From assembly GCF_039862785.1 (NCBI RefSeq), contig NZ_CP156795.1, forward strand, positions 248,001 to 312,000: a stretch of 64,000 bases of DNA. The letters run 5' to 3'. This document shows, in pieces, positions 7,750 to 18,629 of the stretch; positions within the stretch are counted from its first letter, which is position 1, and the number at the start of each line of letters is the position of its first letter. The notes below the pieces were generated by a model. The model had not been told where the DNA came from. It was given only the letters and a program-made list of their open reading frames with translations, and made no database searches. The DNA is from Acinetobacter sp. ANC 7912 (GTDB lineage Bacteria; Pseudomonadota; Gammaproteobacteria; Pseudomonadales; Moraxellaceae). A program made the position numbers and the translations under genes.

Positions 7750-9237
7750 TTAGCTTTGTTGTCCTCGGTAAGAGAGTGCTTCAGATAAATGCTGAGTCTG
7801 AATTTCTTCACTTGCTGCCAGATCGGCAATCGTCCGTGCCACACGTAATACCCGATGATAGGCACGTGCTGAGAGATTGAGCTTTTGTTGGGCAAGTTCA
7901 AACATCTTGCTGGCTTGTGCGTTAAGTGGTGCAAACTGTTCTAATTGCTTAGGATTTAGGCTCATATTCAAATTATTCTGTCTTTGCATTTGCAGTTCAT
8001 ATGCGGCAATGACACGTTTTCTAACTGTAGCCGAATCTTCAACAGGTTGGGTATTCTGCAGTTCATATGCCTGAAGAGGCGGTACATCAATATGCAAGTC
8101 TATGCGATCTAATAAAGGGCCAGAAATTCGATTTTGATAACGTTTAATCATTTCTGGAGAGCATTGACAGCGGATATCCTGATTAAAGGCATAGCCACAA
8201 GGGCAGGGGTTCATCGCTGCAATTAACTGAAAATTGGCTGGGAAAGTAATTTGCCGTGAAGCACGAGAAATCACAATTTCTTTAGATTCGAGTGGTTGGC
8301 GTAAGACCTCTAGTACTTTTCGGTCAAATTCAGGCAGTTCATCGAGGAAAAGCACCCCTAAATGTGCCAAAGTAATTTCACCCGGTTTAGGATGGGATCC
8401 TCCACCAACCAGAGCCACTGCTGATGCCGTATGGTGTGGTGCACGGAAGGGGCGCTGCCCAAATGGATGATTGCAATTAGCAATTGAATAGATGCTGGCA
8501 ACTTCCAAATTCTCTTGCGTATTTAATGGCGGTAAGATACTTGGCAGACGTGAAGCCAACAAGGTTTTACCTGTACCCGGAGGTCCTCTAAACAGTAAAG
8601 AGTGTCCACCCGCGGCAGCAATTTCTAAGGCGCGCCTTGGACGGAGTTGGCCCTTTACATCCGCTAAATCTAAAGGATATTTCTGTTGATCTGTTTGAGG
8701 CTGTGCATGAATCTGTGGCAATGAAACTGTTTGAGCTAGATGATCACAGACTTCTTTTAAATGACTGGCGGCAAAGACCTTAAAATCTGGTAACTGGCAG
8801 GCTTCCTGCGCATTTTCCTTCGGTAAGATCAATTCATGCTGTACCTGCTGACAGGTAATCGCAATGCTTAAGGTGCCACTGATTGGGCGAAGCTGACCAT
8901 CTAAGGCCAGCTCACCAATAAATTCCATGCCATCGGTACAGTTTTCTGGAAGCTGTCCTGAGGCGAGCAATATGCCGAGTGCAATTGGCAGGTCCAGACG
9001 GGATCCATCTTTAGGAAGATCGGCTGGCGCTAGATTGATAGTCAGGCGTTTGGTTGGAAACTGGTAGCCACTATTTAAAATCGCTGAGCGAACTCGATCT
9101 TTACTTTCCCGAACCGCTGCTTCTGGCAGACCGACAATGGTTAAAGAGGGCATGCCCTGACTGACATGGACTTCAACTTCAATCAGCGGGGCATGCAGTC
9201 CAAGCAGACCCCGGGTATGAATTTTGGCGAAAGACAT
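7750..9237 (-). CDS. comM: ComM/YifB-family AAA+ ATPase (Mg-chelatase-like)
   Basis: A 495-residue protein. An N-terminal Lon-protease-like fold (to about residue 170; VGLPEAAVRESKDRVRSA) is followed by an AAA+ core with Walker A FRGPPGTGKT, Walker B LFLDELPEF, a Cys cluster CPCGY..CQC and a C-terminal Mg-chelatase subunit domain. In naturally competent bacteria ComM is a hexameric helicase that drives branch migration during integration of transforming DNA. The gene is uninterrupted, which matters because comM is the classic insertion site of AbaR resistance islands in A. baumannii. It is transcribed leftward behind ubiK, with 64 bases between them. Confidence 0.95.
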   Translation of the reverse strand: MSFAKIHTRGLLGLHAPLIEVEVHVSQGMPSLTIVGLPEAAVRESKDRVRSAILNSGYQFPTKRLTINLAPADLPKDGSRLDLPIALGILLASGQLPENCTDGMEFIGELALDGQLRPISGTLSIAITCQQVQHELILPKENAQEACQLPDFKVFAASHLKEVCDHLAQTVSLPQIHAQPQTDQQKYPLDLADVKGQLRPRRALEIAAAGGHSLLFRGPPGTGKTLLASRLPSILPPLNTQENLEVASIYSIANCNHPFGQRPFRAPHHTASAVALVGGGSHPKPGEITLAHLGVLFLDELPEFDRKVLEVLRQPLESKEIVISRASRQITFPANFQLIAAMNPCPCGYAFNQDIRCQCSPEMIKRYQNRISGPLLDRIDLHIDVPPLQAYELQNTQPVEDSATVRKRVIAAYELQMQRQNNLNMSLNPKQLEQFAPLNAQASKMFELAQQKLNLSARAYHRVLRVARTIADLAASEEIQTQHLSEALSYRGQQS

Positions 9238-9301
9238 TTACTGTTCCGTTTTGGTGCATTATTATTGTTCGTTATTTGTCTTTTCTGCACTCTGCTGGTG
9301 C

Positions 9302-9529
9302 TTATTTTTTGTTCAATATTTTCTCTTCAAGCGCTTCAACCTGTTTTAACAGCTCATTTAAACGCTGATTGGCCTGATTCAGGGCAGTACGTTGACGTTC
9401 AATTTCTTCCCGAGATACCAGATCTATTTTGCTGACTGCTTCATTCAGCAGGGCACGAAGATTATGTTCCAGATCTTTTTTTGGTTGTTCGATTTGCTGC
9501 AAGATCGCTTGTAATAAAGTTTCAATCAT
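9302..9529 (-). CDS. ubiK: Ubiquinone biosynthesis accessory factor UbiK (BMFP domain)
   Basis: A 75-residue protein that is almost entirely helical, with a C-terminal coiled coil (heptad-like pattern around RTALNQANQRLNELLKQVE). It matches the BMFP/YqiC family; UbiK supports aerobic ubiquinone assembly with UbiJ. I chose the start at 9529 (MIETLLQAILQQIEQ), which matches the usual family N-terminus, instead of a codon 18 residues upstream. The gene reads in the same direction as comM. Confidence 0.85.
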   Translation of the reverse strand: MIETLLQAILQQIEQPKKDLEHNLRALLNEAVSKIDLVSREEIERQRTALNQANQRLNELLKQVEALEEKILNKK

Positions 9530-9748
9530 TGTGTGGTCCATAGCAATGGAAATGTGCCGACAGTTTAACACTGCGGGACTCAAGACTATAGCTTTTCAGA
9601 CAAAATATGGGATTAATCGATAGTGATTATCATAAAAGACCACATAAAAATGACTAAATTTTGAAGATTCAAAAGCTTTAAAAGTATAGAATAAAAAATA
9701 GGGAAACCGCATGTCGAGCTTTCTAATTTCCCCCGACCTTAGAAATCT

Positions 9749-9764
9749 TGGCATGAAATTTGAA
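9749..9764 (+). promoter_or_regulatory. Candidate sigma-54 promoter of glnK-amtB
   Basis: The sequence TGGCATGAAATTTGAA matches the -24/-12 pattern TGGCACGNNNNTTGCW at most positions, with correct spacing. The -12 GC is GA, which weakens it. It would start transcription about 30 bases before glnK. In related bacteria glnK-amtB is NtrC- and sigma-54-controlled, so the location is sensible. Confidence 0.4.
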
Positions 9765-9769
9765 CATAA

Positions 9770-10144
<375 letters not shown>

Positions 10145-10203
10145 TTTGGCACGAAGTTTGCTGAGTTCTGAATAACTCACAAAAACTTGGTTGGGGGATA
10201 CGA

Positions 10204-11604
10204 ATGAAAAAAATATTACTCGCGTTGGGTCTGTCCAGCGCACTTTTAGGCGGTTCTGTTGCCTGGGCTGAAGAAGCCGCATCAGCAGCCGCTCCTACTG
10301 AAGAAGTTGCTGTTGTCGAAGCAGCTGAAACTACAGATATTGCTACTGCTGCAGAGACAGTAGAACCAGCACCAGCTGAGGCTCCTGCTGCAGAAGAAGA
10401 ACCTACTTTAGATACAGGTGATACAGCCTGGATTTTAACGTCTACCGCACTTGTTTTACTGATGACCATTCCTGGTTTAGCGCTGTTCTATGGCGGTATG
10501 GTACGTAAGAAAAACGTATTGGGCACCATGGCGCATAGCTTTGTGGCAGCAGCAGTGGTGAGTATTGCTTGGGTGGTGATCGGTTATACATTAGCGTTTG
10601 GTGAAGGTAGTGCCTTTATTGGTGGCTTGGATAAATTCATGCTATCCGGTATTACTACTGAAGCGCTATCCGGCACGATTCCTGAAATCCTGTTCGTCAT
10701 CTTCCAAATGACTTTTGCGATTATTACCGTGGCCATCATTAGCGGTTCAATTGCGGAACGTATGAAATTCGGTGCCTTTGTCGCATTCATTACACTTTGG
10801 GTAATTCTGGTGTATGCGCCAATTACACACTGGGTATGGGGCGGCGGCTGGTTAGGCAACGACGGTGCGCTTGACTTCGCTGGTGGTACAGTGGTTCACA
10901 TCAACTCAGGTGTGGCTGGTCTGGTTGCTGCTTACATGCTTGGTTCTCGTATGGGTCTTGGCCGTGAATCTATGGCTCCTCACAACCTGACTTTAACAGT
11001 CGTCGGTGCAAGCTTACTGTGGGTAGGTTGGTTCGGCTTCAACGGTGGTTCTGCGCTGGGTGCGAATGGTTCTGCAGGTTATGCACTGGTTGTAACTCAA
11101 GTGGCAGCAGCTGCAGCAGCAATCTCTTGGTTAATTACTGAAAAAATTGCACGTGGTAAGGCATCTGTATTAGGCGGCGCTTCTGGTGCAGTTGCAGGTC
11201 TGGTCGTGATTACTCCAGCTGCTGGTTTCGTGACTGTCGGTGGTGCGCTGGCAATGGGGCTGATCGGTGGTGTGGTATGTTTCTGGGGTATTACTGCGCT
11301 GAAACGTGCGCTGAAAGCCGACGATTCGCTGGATGCATTTGGTCTGCACGGTGTTGGTGGTATCGTAGGTGCGATCCTGACTGCCTTCTTCGCAAGTGAA
11401 TTCATCATGGGTGACTCAGCTCCAACTGACCTGATGCATCAACTTTGGGTACAAGTAGAAGGTGTACTGGCAACCATCGCTTACTCTGCAGTATTGACTT
11501 TCGTAATCCTGAAAGTGATCGACGTAATCATCGGTATCCGTGTTTCTTCTGACGATGAACGCATGGGTCTGGACCTGAGCCAACACGGCGAACGCGTAGA
11601 ATAA
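10204..11604 (+). CDS. amtB: Ammonium transporter AmtB
   Basis: A 466-residue ammonium channel with about 11 membrane segments after a signal peptide (MKKILLALGLSSALLGGSVAWA). The core is standard: WILTSTALVLLMTIPGLALFYGG, THWVWGGGWL, GGTVVHINSG with the first pore histidine, and FGLHGVGGIVGA with the second. It forms a trimer that is blocked by GlnK when nitrogen is ample. Between the signal peptide and the first helix lies an unusual 40-50 residue stretch rich in Ala, Glu and Pro (about residues 22-66), expected to face the periplasm. A ribosome site GGGGGA precedes the ATG. The operon ends at the terminator at 11635. Confidence 0.96.
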   Translation: MKKILLALGLSSALLGGSVAWAEEAASAAAPTEEVAVVEAAETTDIATAAETVEPAPAEAPAAEEEPTLDTGDTAWILTSTALVLLMTIPGLALFYGGMVRKKNVLGTMAHSFVAAAVVSIAWVVIGYTLAFGEGSAFIGGLDKFMLSGITTEALSGTIPEILFVIFQMTFAIITVAIISGSIAERMKFGAFVAFITLWVILVYAPITHWVWGGGWLGNDGALDFAGGTVVHINSGVAGLVAAYMLGSRMGLGRESMAPHNLTLTVVGASLLWVGWFGFNGGSALGANGSAGYALVVTQVAAAAAAISWLITEKIARGKASVLGGASGAVAGLVVITPAAGFVTVGGALAMGLIGGVVCFWGITALKRALKADDSLDAFGLHGVGGIVGAILTAFFASEFIMGDSAPTDLMHQLWVQVEGVLATIAYSAVLTFVILKVIDVIIGIRVSSDDERMGLDLSQHGERVE

Positions 11605-11634
11605 TCTGCTACAACAATAATCAATATATAGTGC

Positions 11635-11662
11635 AAAACAGCCCGTCAGGGCTGTTTTTTTT
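11635..11662 (+). terminator. Intrinsic terminator of glnK-amtB
   Basis: A 10-bp stem AAAACAGCCC/GGGCTGTTTT with a GTCA loop and an eight-base T run, 30 bases after the amtB stop. Confidence 0.9.
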
Positions 11663-11743
11663 CTATATATTGCGTAAAACTCTACAAAGTTCACATTTTT
11701 TGCTACACTCGGAAATCATCAGGATTTGTTCAATTAAACCGCT

Positions 11744-12211
11744 ATGCATTGCCCATTTTGCAATACACCAGACAGTAAAGTGATCGATTCACGCCTGGCC
11801 GCTGAAGGTTGCCAGATTCGCCGCCGTCGTGAATGCGTCAGTTGTAATGAACGCTTTACCACCTTTGAAAGTTATGAAGTGGTGATGCCGCGTGTCATCA
11901 AATCTGATGGCAAGAATGAACCCTTTGATGAAGCCAAATTACGCCGTTCCCTGATGCATGCCTTGCAGAAACGTCCTGTGACGCAGGAACAGATTGAAAC
12001 GGTGCTGAGTGATATCCAGTTGCAGATTCGCCGTCTGGGTGAGCGTGATGTGAAATCACGTACCATTGGTGAAATTGTCATGCAATCTCTATTTGCACTT
12101 GATCATGTCGCTTATGTCCGTTTTGCTTCGGTCTATCAGGATTTTCAGGATGTCGAGGCTTTTCGTCGTCAAATTGAACAGATGCAGCAACGTGGCGAAT
12201 TTCAAGAATAA
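11744..12211 (+). CDS. nrdR: Transcriptional repressor NrdR
   Basis: A 155-residue regulator of ribonucleotide reductase genes. A zinc ribbon (MHCPFC near the N-terminus and CVSC at about residue 31), with the RRRREC basic stretch between, is followed by an ATP-cone domain (from about residue 49, [18 protein letters not shown]). It binds NrdR boxes when loaded with dATP/ATP. First gene of the apparent nrdR-ribD-methylase-ribC operon, separated from ribD by two bases. Confidence 0.96.
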   Translation: MHCPFCNTPDSKVIDSRLAAEGCQIRRRRECVSCNERFTTFESYEVVMPRVIKSDGKNEPFDEAKLRRSLMHALQKRPVTQEQIETVLSDIQLQIRRLGERDVKSRTIGEIVMQSLFALDHVAYVRFASVYQDFQDVEAFRRQIEQMQQRGEFQE

Positions 12212-12213
12212 GC

Positions 12214-13302
12214 ATGTCTGAACTCAATCAAGATCAAGTCTGGATGCGCCGTGCCATCGAACTGGCACGTCAGGGACAGTATTCCACTAAACCGAATCCG
12301 AATGTCGGCTGTGTCATTGTCAAAGATGGCGTAGTCGTGGGTGAAGGTTTTCACCCCAAAGCGGGTCAGCCGCATGCGGAAGTTTTTGCCATGCGTCAGG
12401 CGGGTAAACAGGCACGTGGGGCGACCGCTTATGTGACCCTGGAACCATGCGCGCATTATGGCCGTACACCCCCTTGTGCCAAAGGTTTGGTTGAAGCAGG
12501 GGTGGCTAAAGTGATAGTCGCCTGTCCTGATCCAAATCCATTGGTCGCTGGCAAGGGTATACAGATCCTGAAAGATGCTGGCATCGAAGTTGAAGTCGGT
12601 ATCTGTGAAGATGAAGCTCATCCATTGAATTATGGCTTTCTAAAAGCGATGGCGACTGGTATGCCTTATGTTCGGCTGAAAATTGCATCAAGTCTGGATG
12701 GTCGTACTGCCATGGCATCCGGTGAGTCGAAATGGATTACTGGGCCTGAAGCACGTCAGGATGTACAGCACTGGCGGGCGATTTCTGGTGCGGTGATTAG
12801 CGGGATCGATACGATATTGGCGGATGACTGTCAGCTCAATGTGCGTAGCCTGAATGGTGTAGATGACATCAATACTGTGGTTCAACCCAAACGGGTGATA
12901 CTGGATCGCCAAGGACGTTTGTCACTGAATGCCAAAATTCTGGAACAGCCAGAAACCGTGATGGTCATGGGGCCTTATCGTCAGGAACTTGCCGATCTGG
13001 GTGTGACCCAACTGGAAATTCAGCCTTTAAAAGAGTTATTACAGCAACTGGTTCAGCAATATCAGATTTATGATGTGCTGGTAGAAGCAGGGGCGACCTT
13101 GTCTACCGCATTTTTATCGGCAGGACTGGTGGATGAACTCATCAGTTATGTTGCACCGACCTTATTGGGGCGAACTGCGCGTAGTATGTTTAATGCAGAA
13201 TTTAGCCGAATGGCAGAACAACTTCGATTCAAGCTGCAGGATGTCACCCGCATAGGTGATGACGTGCGCTTCAGGTTAATTCCTTCTCAAGAGACACTAT
13301 GA
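12214..13302 (+). CDS. ribD: Bifunctional riboflavin deaminase/reductase RibD
   Basis: A 362-residue cytoplasmic enzyme carrying out the second and third steps of riboflavin synthesis. The N-terminal deaminase has the zinc motifs HAEVFAMRQAG and PCAHYGRTPPC; the C-terminal reductase (from about residue 148) contains RLKIASSLDGRTA and GESKWITGPEAR. It starts two bases after nrdR and overlaps the methylase gene by four bases, so translation is probably coupled. Confidence 0.96.
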   Translation: MSELNQDQVWMRRAIELARQGQYSTKPNPNVGCVIVKDGVVVGEGFHPKAGQPHAEVFAMRQAGKQARGATAYVTLEPCAHYGRTPPCAKGLVEAGVAKVIVACPDPNPLVAGKGIQILKDAGIEVEVGICEDEAHPLNYGFLKAMATGMPYVRLKIASSLDGRTAMASGESKWITGPEARQDVQHWRAISGAVISGIDTILADDCQLNVRSLNGVDDINTVVQPKRVILDRQGRLSLNAKILEQPETVMVMGPYRQELADLGVTQLEIQPLKELLQQLVQQYQIYDVLVEAGATLSTAFLSAGLVDELISYVAPTLLGRTARSMFNAEFSRMAEQLRFKLQDVTRIGDDVRFRLIPSQETL

Positions 13303-14591
13303 ATTCAGAGTCTACGGTTTATCACAAACGTCGCCATGCGGCGCGTACCACAGATGAATATCTGTTCCATCAGCTGGTTCCATACCTCGGGAACAAGCGC
13401 CGTTTACTACATTTAATTCTAGAAGCACTTGAGAGCACGGGAACCTTAAACCGTACGGATGGCCGTGCGCCGATTTTTGCCGATTTCTTTGCTGGTTCTG
13501 GTGTGGTGTCGCGTTTAGCACGTCAAAATGGCTATCGTGTGATTGCCAATGACTGGGAACCTTATAGCCATGCGTTGAACCATGCAATTCTATCTTGTAC
13601 TGACGCACCGGCATTTAAAGAGCTTGGCGGCTATCAAAAGGCCATTGATTACTTAAACCGTCTGCCGGAAGTAAAAGGCTGGGTGACGCATAATCTGTGT
13701 CCAAGAAATGACGAAGTCTATGACCCAAGCCGTGACCGTTTATTCTTTAAACGTCGTAATGGTATGCGTATTGATGCCATCCGTCAGCAGATTGCGACCT
13801 GGCAGGCGCAGGGTGCGATTGATGATGTAGAAATGAGTGCTTTATTAGCACCACTTTTATACTCTGCCAGTTTTGTCAGCAATACTTCCGGCGTATTTAA
13901 AAGTTTTCACCATGGCTGGGGCGGTAAAACCCAGACCGCCTTAGAACGTATTGAATCATTGCTGTGGTTAACGCCAAGCCGTTTCTGTGAAAACCCAAAC
14001 CTGAAAGGTCCGGCGGCAGAAATGTGGTGTGTTGATGCCCAGCATCTGGCTAATCAGATGAGCAGCTTTGAAGTTGATGTAGCTTATCTGGATCCACCGT
14101 ATAACCAGCATGCTTATAGCAGTAACTATCATGTGTTGAATGCTTTAACTTTATGGGATCAGGTGGATCTGCCAAGCCCGGATACTAAAGGCTTTAAGAG
14201 CGGGATTGACCGTGCATGGCGTAAAGAGCGCCCAAGCCCGTACAATTCGTCTAAGCATGCCAAGGAAGCTTACGAAAACCTGTTGGCAACCATCAATGCA
14301 CGCTTTATCCTGACCAGTTATTCGACCGATGGTAATATCAGTGCGACGGATCTGCTACAGGCCAATCTGAAACGTGGTCGTGTTACCTTGCTCACTCAGG
14401 ATGTGCCGCGTTACCGGGTCAGTAAGCAGCGCCAGTCTGAACGCGCACGCGTACTTGAATTTATTGTGATTACCGATACGCATGCTAAGTCTGGGCCGCC
14501 AATCCGTCAGTTATTAGGCCAACTGCATCATTATGCAGAGCTCGGTGGTGTGGATACCACAGGTGTGAGTACACAGCTGGCCTTGTGGTAA
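13299..14591 (+). CDS. aamA: DNA adenine-N6 methyltransferase, probable AamA orthologue
   Basis: A 430-residue D12-class methylase. Near the N-terminus it has the class element PYLGNKRRLL (about residues 28-37), then a SAM-binding motif I FADFFAGSGVVSR (about residues 61-73), and the catalytic motif IV YLDPPY near residue 265. No restriction enzyme gene is adjacent, so it is probably solitary. Its position between ribD and ribC agrees with the A. baumannii locus from which the methylase AamA, reported to act on GAATTC, was described; this is from memory, and the target here is inferred. The start codon overlaps the ribD stop and itself lies in the sequence ATGAATTC, which contains a GAATTC site. 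Confidence 0.85.
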   Translation: MNSESTVYHKRRHAARTTDEYLFHQLVPYLGNKRRLLHLILEALESTGTLNRTDGRAPIFADFFAGSGVVSRLARQNGYRVIANDWEPYSHALNHAILSCTDAPAFKELGGYQKAIDYLNRLPEVKGWVTHNLCPRNDEVYDPSRDRLFFKRRNGMRIDAIRQQIATWQAQGAIDDVEMSALLAPLLYSASFVSNTSGVFKSFHHGWGGKTQTALERIESLLWLTPSRFCENPNLKGPAAEMWCVDAQHLANQMSSFEVDVAYLDPPYNQHAYSSNYHVLNALTLWDQVDLPSPDTKGFKSGIDRAWRKERPSPYNSSKHAKEAYENLLATINARFILTSYSTDGNISATDLLQANLKRGRVTLLTQDVPRYRVSKQRQSERARVLEFIVITDTHAKSGPPIRQLLGQLHHYAELGGVDTTGVSTQLALW

Positions 14592-14613
14592 GGCATTTCA
14601 AAAGGAATATAAA

Positions 14614-15273
14614 ATGTTTACAGGTATTATTGAAAGCCTCGGCAAGGTCGAAAGTCTGCAGAATATCGGTGGTGATGTGCGCCTGCGTATTCAGACCGAT
14701 CTGGATATGTCTGATGTGCATCTGGGCGACTCGATCGCGACCAATGGCATCTGCCTGACCGTAATTGACTGGGGTACGAACTGGTATGCAGCAGATGTAT
14801 CGCGTGAAAGCCTGAACCGTACCACGCTTGGTAGCTGGAAAGTCGGCCAACCTGTAAACGTAGAAAAAGCCATGTTGCCAACTACACGTTTTGGCGGGCA
14901 TATTGTGGCGGGACATGTGGATGCGGTCGGTGAAATCACCGTAGTGCGTTCTGATGCCCGTTCCCTGTATTTTGAAGTGACAGCTCCAAAGGAAATTGCC
15001 AAATATCTGGCCGAGAAAGGCTCGGTGACAGTGGATGGGATCAGCCTGACCATCAACCATCTGCGTGGCAATATTATTAGTCTGAACCTGATTCCACATA
15101 CCGCAGAACGGACCAATATTGGTACCTGGAAAGTCGGTACTAAAGTCAATCTGGAAGTGGATGTGCTGGCTCGTTATATCGAGCGTTTATTGCTGGGTGA
15201 CAAGGCAGCAGAAACTGCACCTGAGTCGAAAATCAGTCTGGATTTTCTGGCGGAAAATGGCTTTTTGAAATAG
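14614..15273 (+). CDS. ribC: Riboflavin synthase alpha subunit
   Basis: A 219-residue enzyme that dismutates two 6,7-dimethyl-8-ribityllumazine molecules to riboflavin. The two lumazine-binding repeats are visible: MFTGIIESLGKV.. with GICLTV in the first half, and GGHIVAGHVDAVGE.. with DGISLTIN in the second. A good ribosome site AAGGA lies before the ATG. The gene (called ribE in some species) closes the operon, 22 bases after the methylase and followed by a terminator. Confidence 0.96.
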   Translation: MFTGIIESLGKVESLQNIGGDVRLRIQTDLDMSDVHLGDSIATNGICLTVIDWGTNWYAADVSRESLNRTTLGSWKVGQPVNVEKAMLPTTRFGGHIVAGHVDAVGEITVVRSDARSLYFEVTAPKEIAKYLAEKGSVTVDGISLTINHLRGNIISLNLIPHTAERTNIGTWKVGTKVNLEVDVLARYIERLLLGDKAAETAPESKISLDFLAENGFLK

Positions 15274-15291
15274 TCAGAATGCCGAAAGACT

Positions 15292-15325
15292 AAACAGTCT
15301 AATTGAAAAATTAGACTGTTTTTTT
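15292..15325 (+). terminator. Intrinsic terminator after ribC
   Basis: A 13-bp stem AAACAGTCTAATT/AATTAGACTGTTT with a GAAA loop and trailing T run. Confidence 0.92.
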
Positions 15326-15382
15326 ATTTTTGGAGATAATCCATGCTTCATTTTACGATTTTAACCCTTGCGGACAGGTCGA

Positions 15383-15928
15383 ATGCTCGATTTCTTACTT
15401 AACCTGGAACAGTCTTTACCGCTCATGCTGGAGCAGTATGGGGTGTGGATTTATGCCATTCTTTTCCTGGTGATTTTTGCAGAAACGGGATCAGTATTTT
15501 GCTTTTTTCTACCAGGGGATAGCCTGCTGATTGCTATTGGCGCACTCTGTTCCACTACAGATTTAGTGACTTTGCATTCCATGGGGCTTTTGCTTTTTGT
15601 CGCTGCAGTGCTGGGCTATACTGTGAACTACTACACGGGCAGGATCCTTGGTCTGAAATACTTTAATGAGCATTCACGTTATTTCAAACCAGAATATATT
15701 AGCAAGACCAACCATTATTTTATGAAGCATGGCGGCAAGACCATTCTGATTGCGCGTTTTATTCCTTTTGTACGCTCCTTTGGGCCGTTTGCTGCCGGTT
15801 CAGGCCATATGAAATTTACTACCTTTACCCTGTATAACATTGCCGGTGGTCTGCTCTGGATCAGCACCTTGCTTGGGGTGGGGTATATGGCGGGAAATGC
15901 AGCCTTTATGATTGCTGATTTTTTCTAG
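15383..15928 (+). CDS. DedA-family membrane protein
   Basis: A 181-residue inner-membrane protein of the DedA/SNARE-associated (VTT) family, members of which act in lipid (undecaprenyl phosphate or phospholipid) flipping. The family core is present: ETGSVFCFFLPGDSLL near residues 30-45 and the GGKTILIARFIPFVRSFGPFAAG block at about residues 120-142. About four to five hydrophobic segments. I chose the ATG at 15383; a TTG at 15368 would add only five residues, and neither has a strong ribosome site. A short open frame with a better site begins at 15343 and overlaps this start. Confidence 0.9.
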   Translation: MLDFLLNLEQSLPLMLEQYGVWIYAILFLVIFAETGSVFCFFLPGDSLLIAIGALCSTTDLVTLHSMGLLLFVAAVLGYTVNYYTGRILGLKYFNEHSRYFKPEYISKTNHYFMKHGGKTILIARFIPFVRSFGPFAAGSGHMKFTTFTLYNIAGGLLWISTLLGVGYMAGNAAFMIADFF

Positions 15929-15953
15929 AAATTTTCAAAGATTCAAAAAAATT

Positions 15954-15980
15954 AAAGCCCACATCTGTGGGCTTTTTTTT
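15954..15980. terminator. Bidirectional terminator between dedA and the coiled-coil gene
   Basis: A 10-bp stem AAAGCCCACA/TGTGGGCTTT with a two-base loop, T run on the right and A run on the left, between convergent genes. Confidence 0.9.
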
Positions 15981-15982
15981 AT

Positions 15983-16594
15983 TTATTCTTCAGCAGCTTT
16001 GCGTTTCTGCAAAATGTAATCAATTTCTTCGCGGGCCGCAGCACGCAGACGGTTACGTAACTGTACCAGCGTTTCTTCAATCGCCGTTTCAGCTTCGAGT
16101 TCTAGACGTAAACGCGTGCTTTCCAGCTCGGACAAAATTTCGCTGTCTTCAATCTTGATCTGGGTAGTATTGATGAGAGGATTCTGCTCGAAACGTGCAG
16201 CATAATTTTGTACTTCAGCATTCAGGCTGTCACGTAGCAACTCCAGCATACGAGTCTGCTCTGCATAGCGGCGCTCTTCATCCAGCTTCATCTGCTCGAT
16301 ATAGGCCAGTTCTTCAGCGCGCTTGTCGGCCAAGGCTTTTTCCAATGCTTGCTGCTTGCGAATACGGGCTTCTTCAATCAGTTCGGCCTTACGCTGTGCA
16401 TAGGCCTCTTCGATTTTAAGTTCAGATTCCTTCTGCATCTGCTGGTCGCGGACCAGCCATTCTTGCAGGGAAGTTTCCGGTTTCAGTACATCGCAGATGC
16501 GCGCGAGATCATCAATAAAGGTCTGACGTACAGCTTCAGGCACATTTAACCAGCGCTGTTTAAAATCGGGACCAACATTTAATGCCACGGGCAT
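15983..16594 (-). CDS. Hypothetical coiled-coil protein
   Basis: A 203-residue protein that I do not recognise. Residues 1-50 look globular (MPVALNVGPDFKQRW..); residues 50-200 are nearly pure charged helix (long runs of Glu, Ala, Arg, Lys, Gln and Leu), predicting an extended coiled coil. There is no signal peptide and no membrane segment, so it is probably cytoplasmic. It follows holC by 23 bases on the same strand and is the last gene of the pepA-holC transcript. A structural or scaffold role is possible, but nothing in the sequence decides it. Confidence 0.75.
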   Translation of the reverse strand: MPVALNVGPDFKQRWLNVPEAVRQTFIDDLARICDVLKPETSLQEWLVRDQQMQKESELKIEEAYAQRKAELIEEARIRKQQALEKALADKRAEELAYIEQMKLDEERRYAEQTRMLELLRDSLNAEVQNYAARFEQNPLINTTQIKIEDSEILSELESTRLRLELEAETAIEETLVQLRNRLRAAAREEIDYILQKRKAAEE

Positions 16595-16617
16595 CTCCTT
16601 ATGATGTGGGATGAAAA

Positions 16618-18472
<1,855 letters not shown>

Positions 18473-18629
18473 TTATTCAAGCCTTATAAAATTTGCAACC
18501 ATTAAACCATTGAAACCATGTGATGAACAGAGTTTCAATGTTCAACTCAAGTATCGGGTTTATATTTTTAAGCTTAACATTCGGGTAAACTATGACAAGT
18601 TTTTTACCCTATATTCTGGAAGATTTAAT

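Noticed and set aside
14485-15099. 204-codon open frame opposite the methylase end and ribC
   Set aside because: It runs through two well-supported genes on the other strand and shows no motif.
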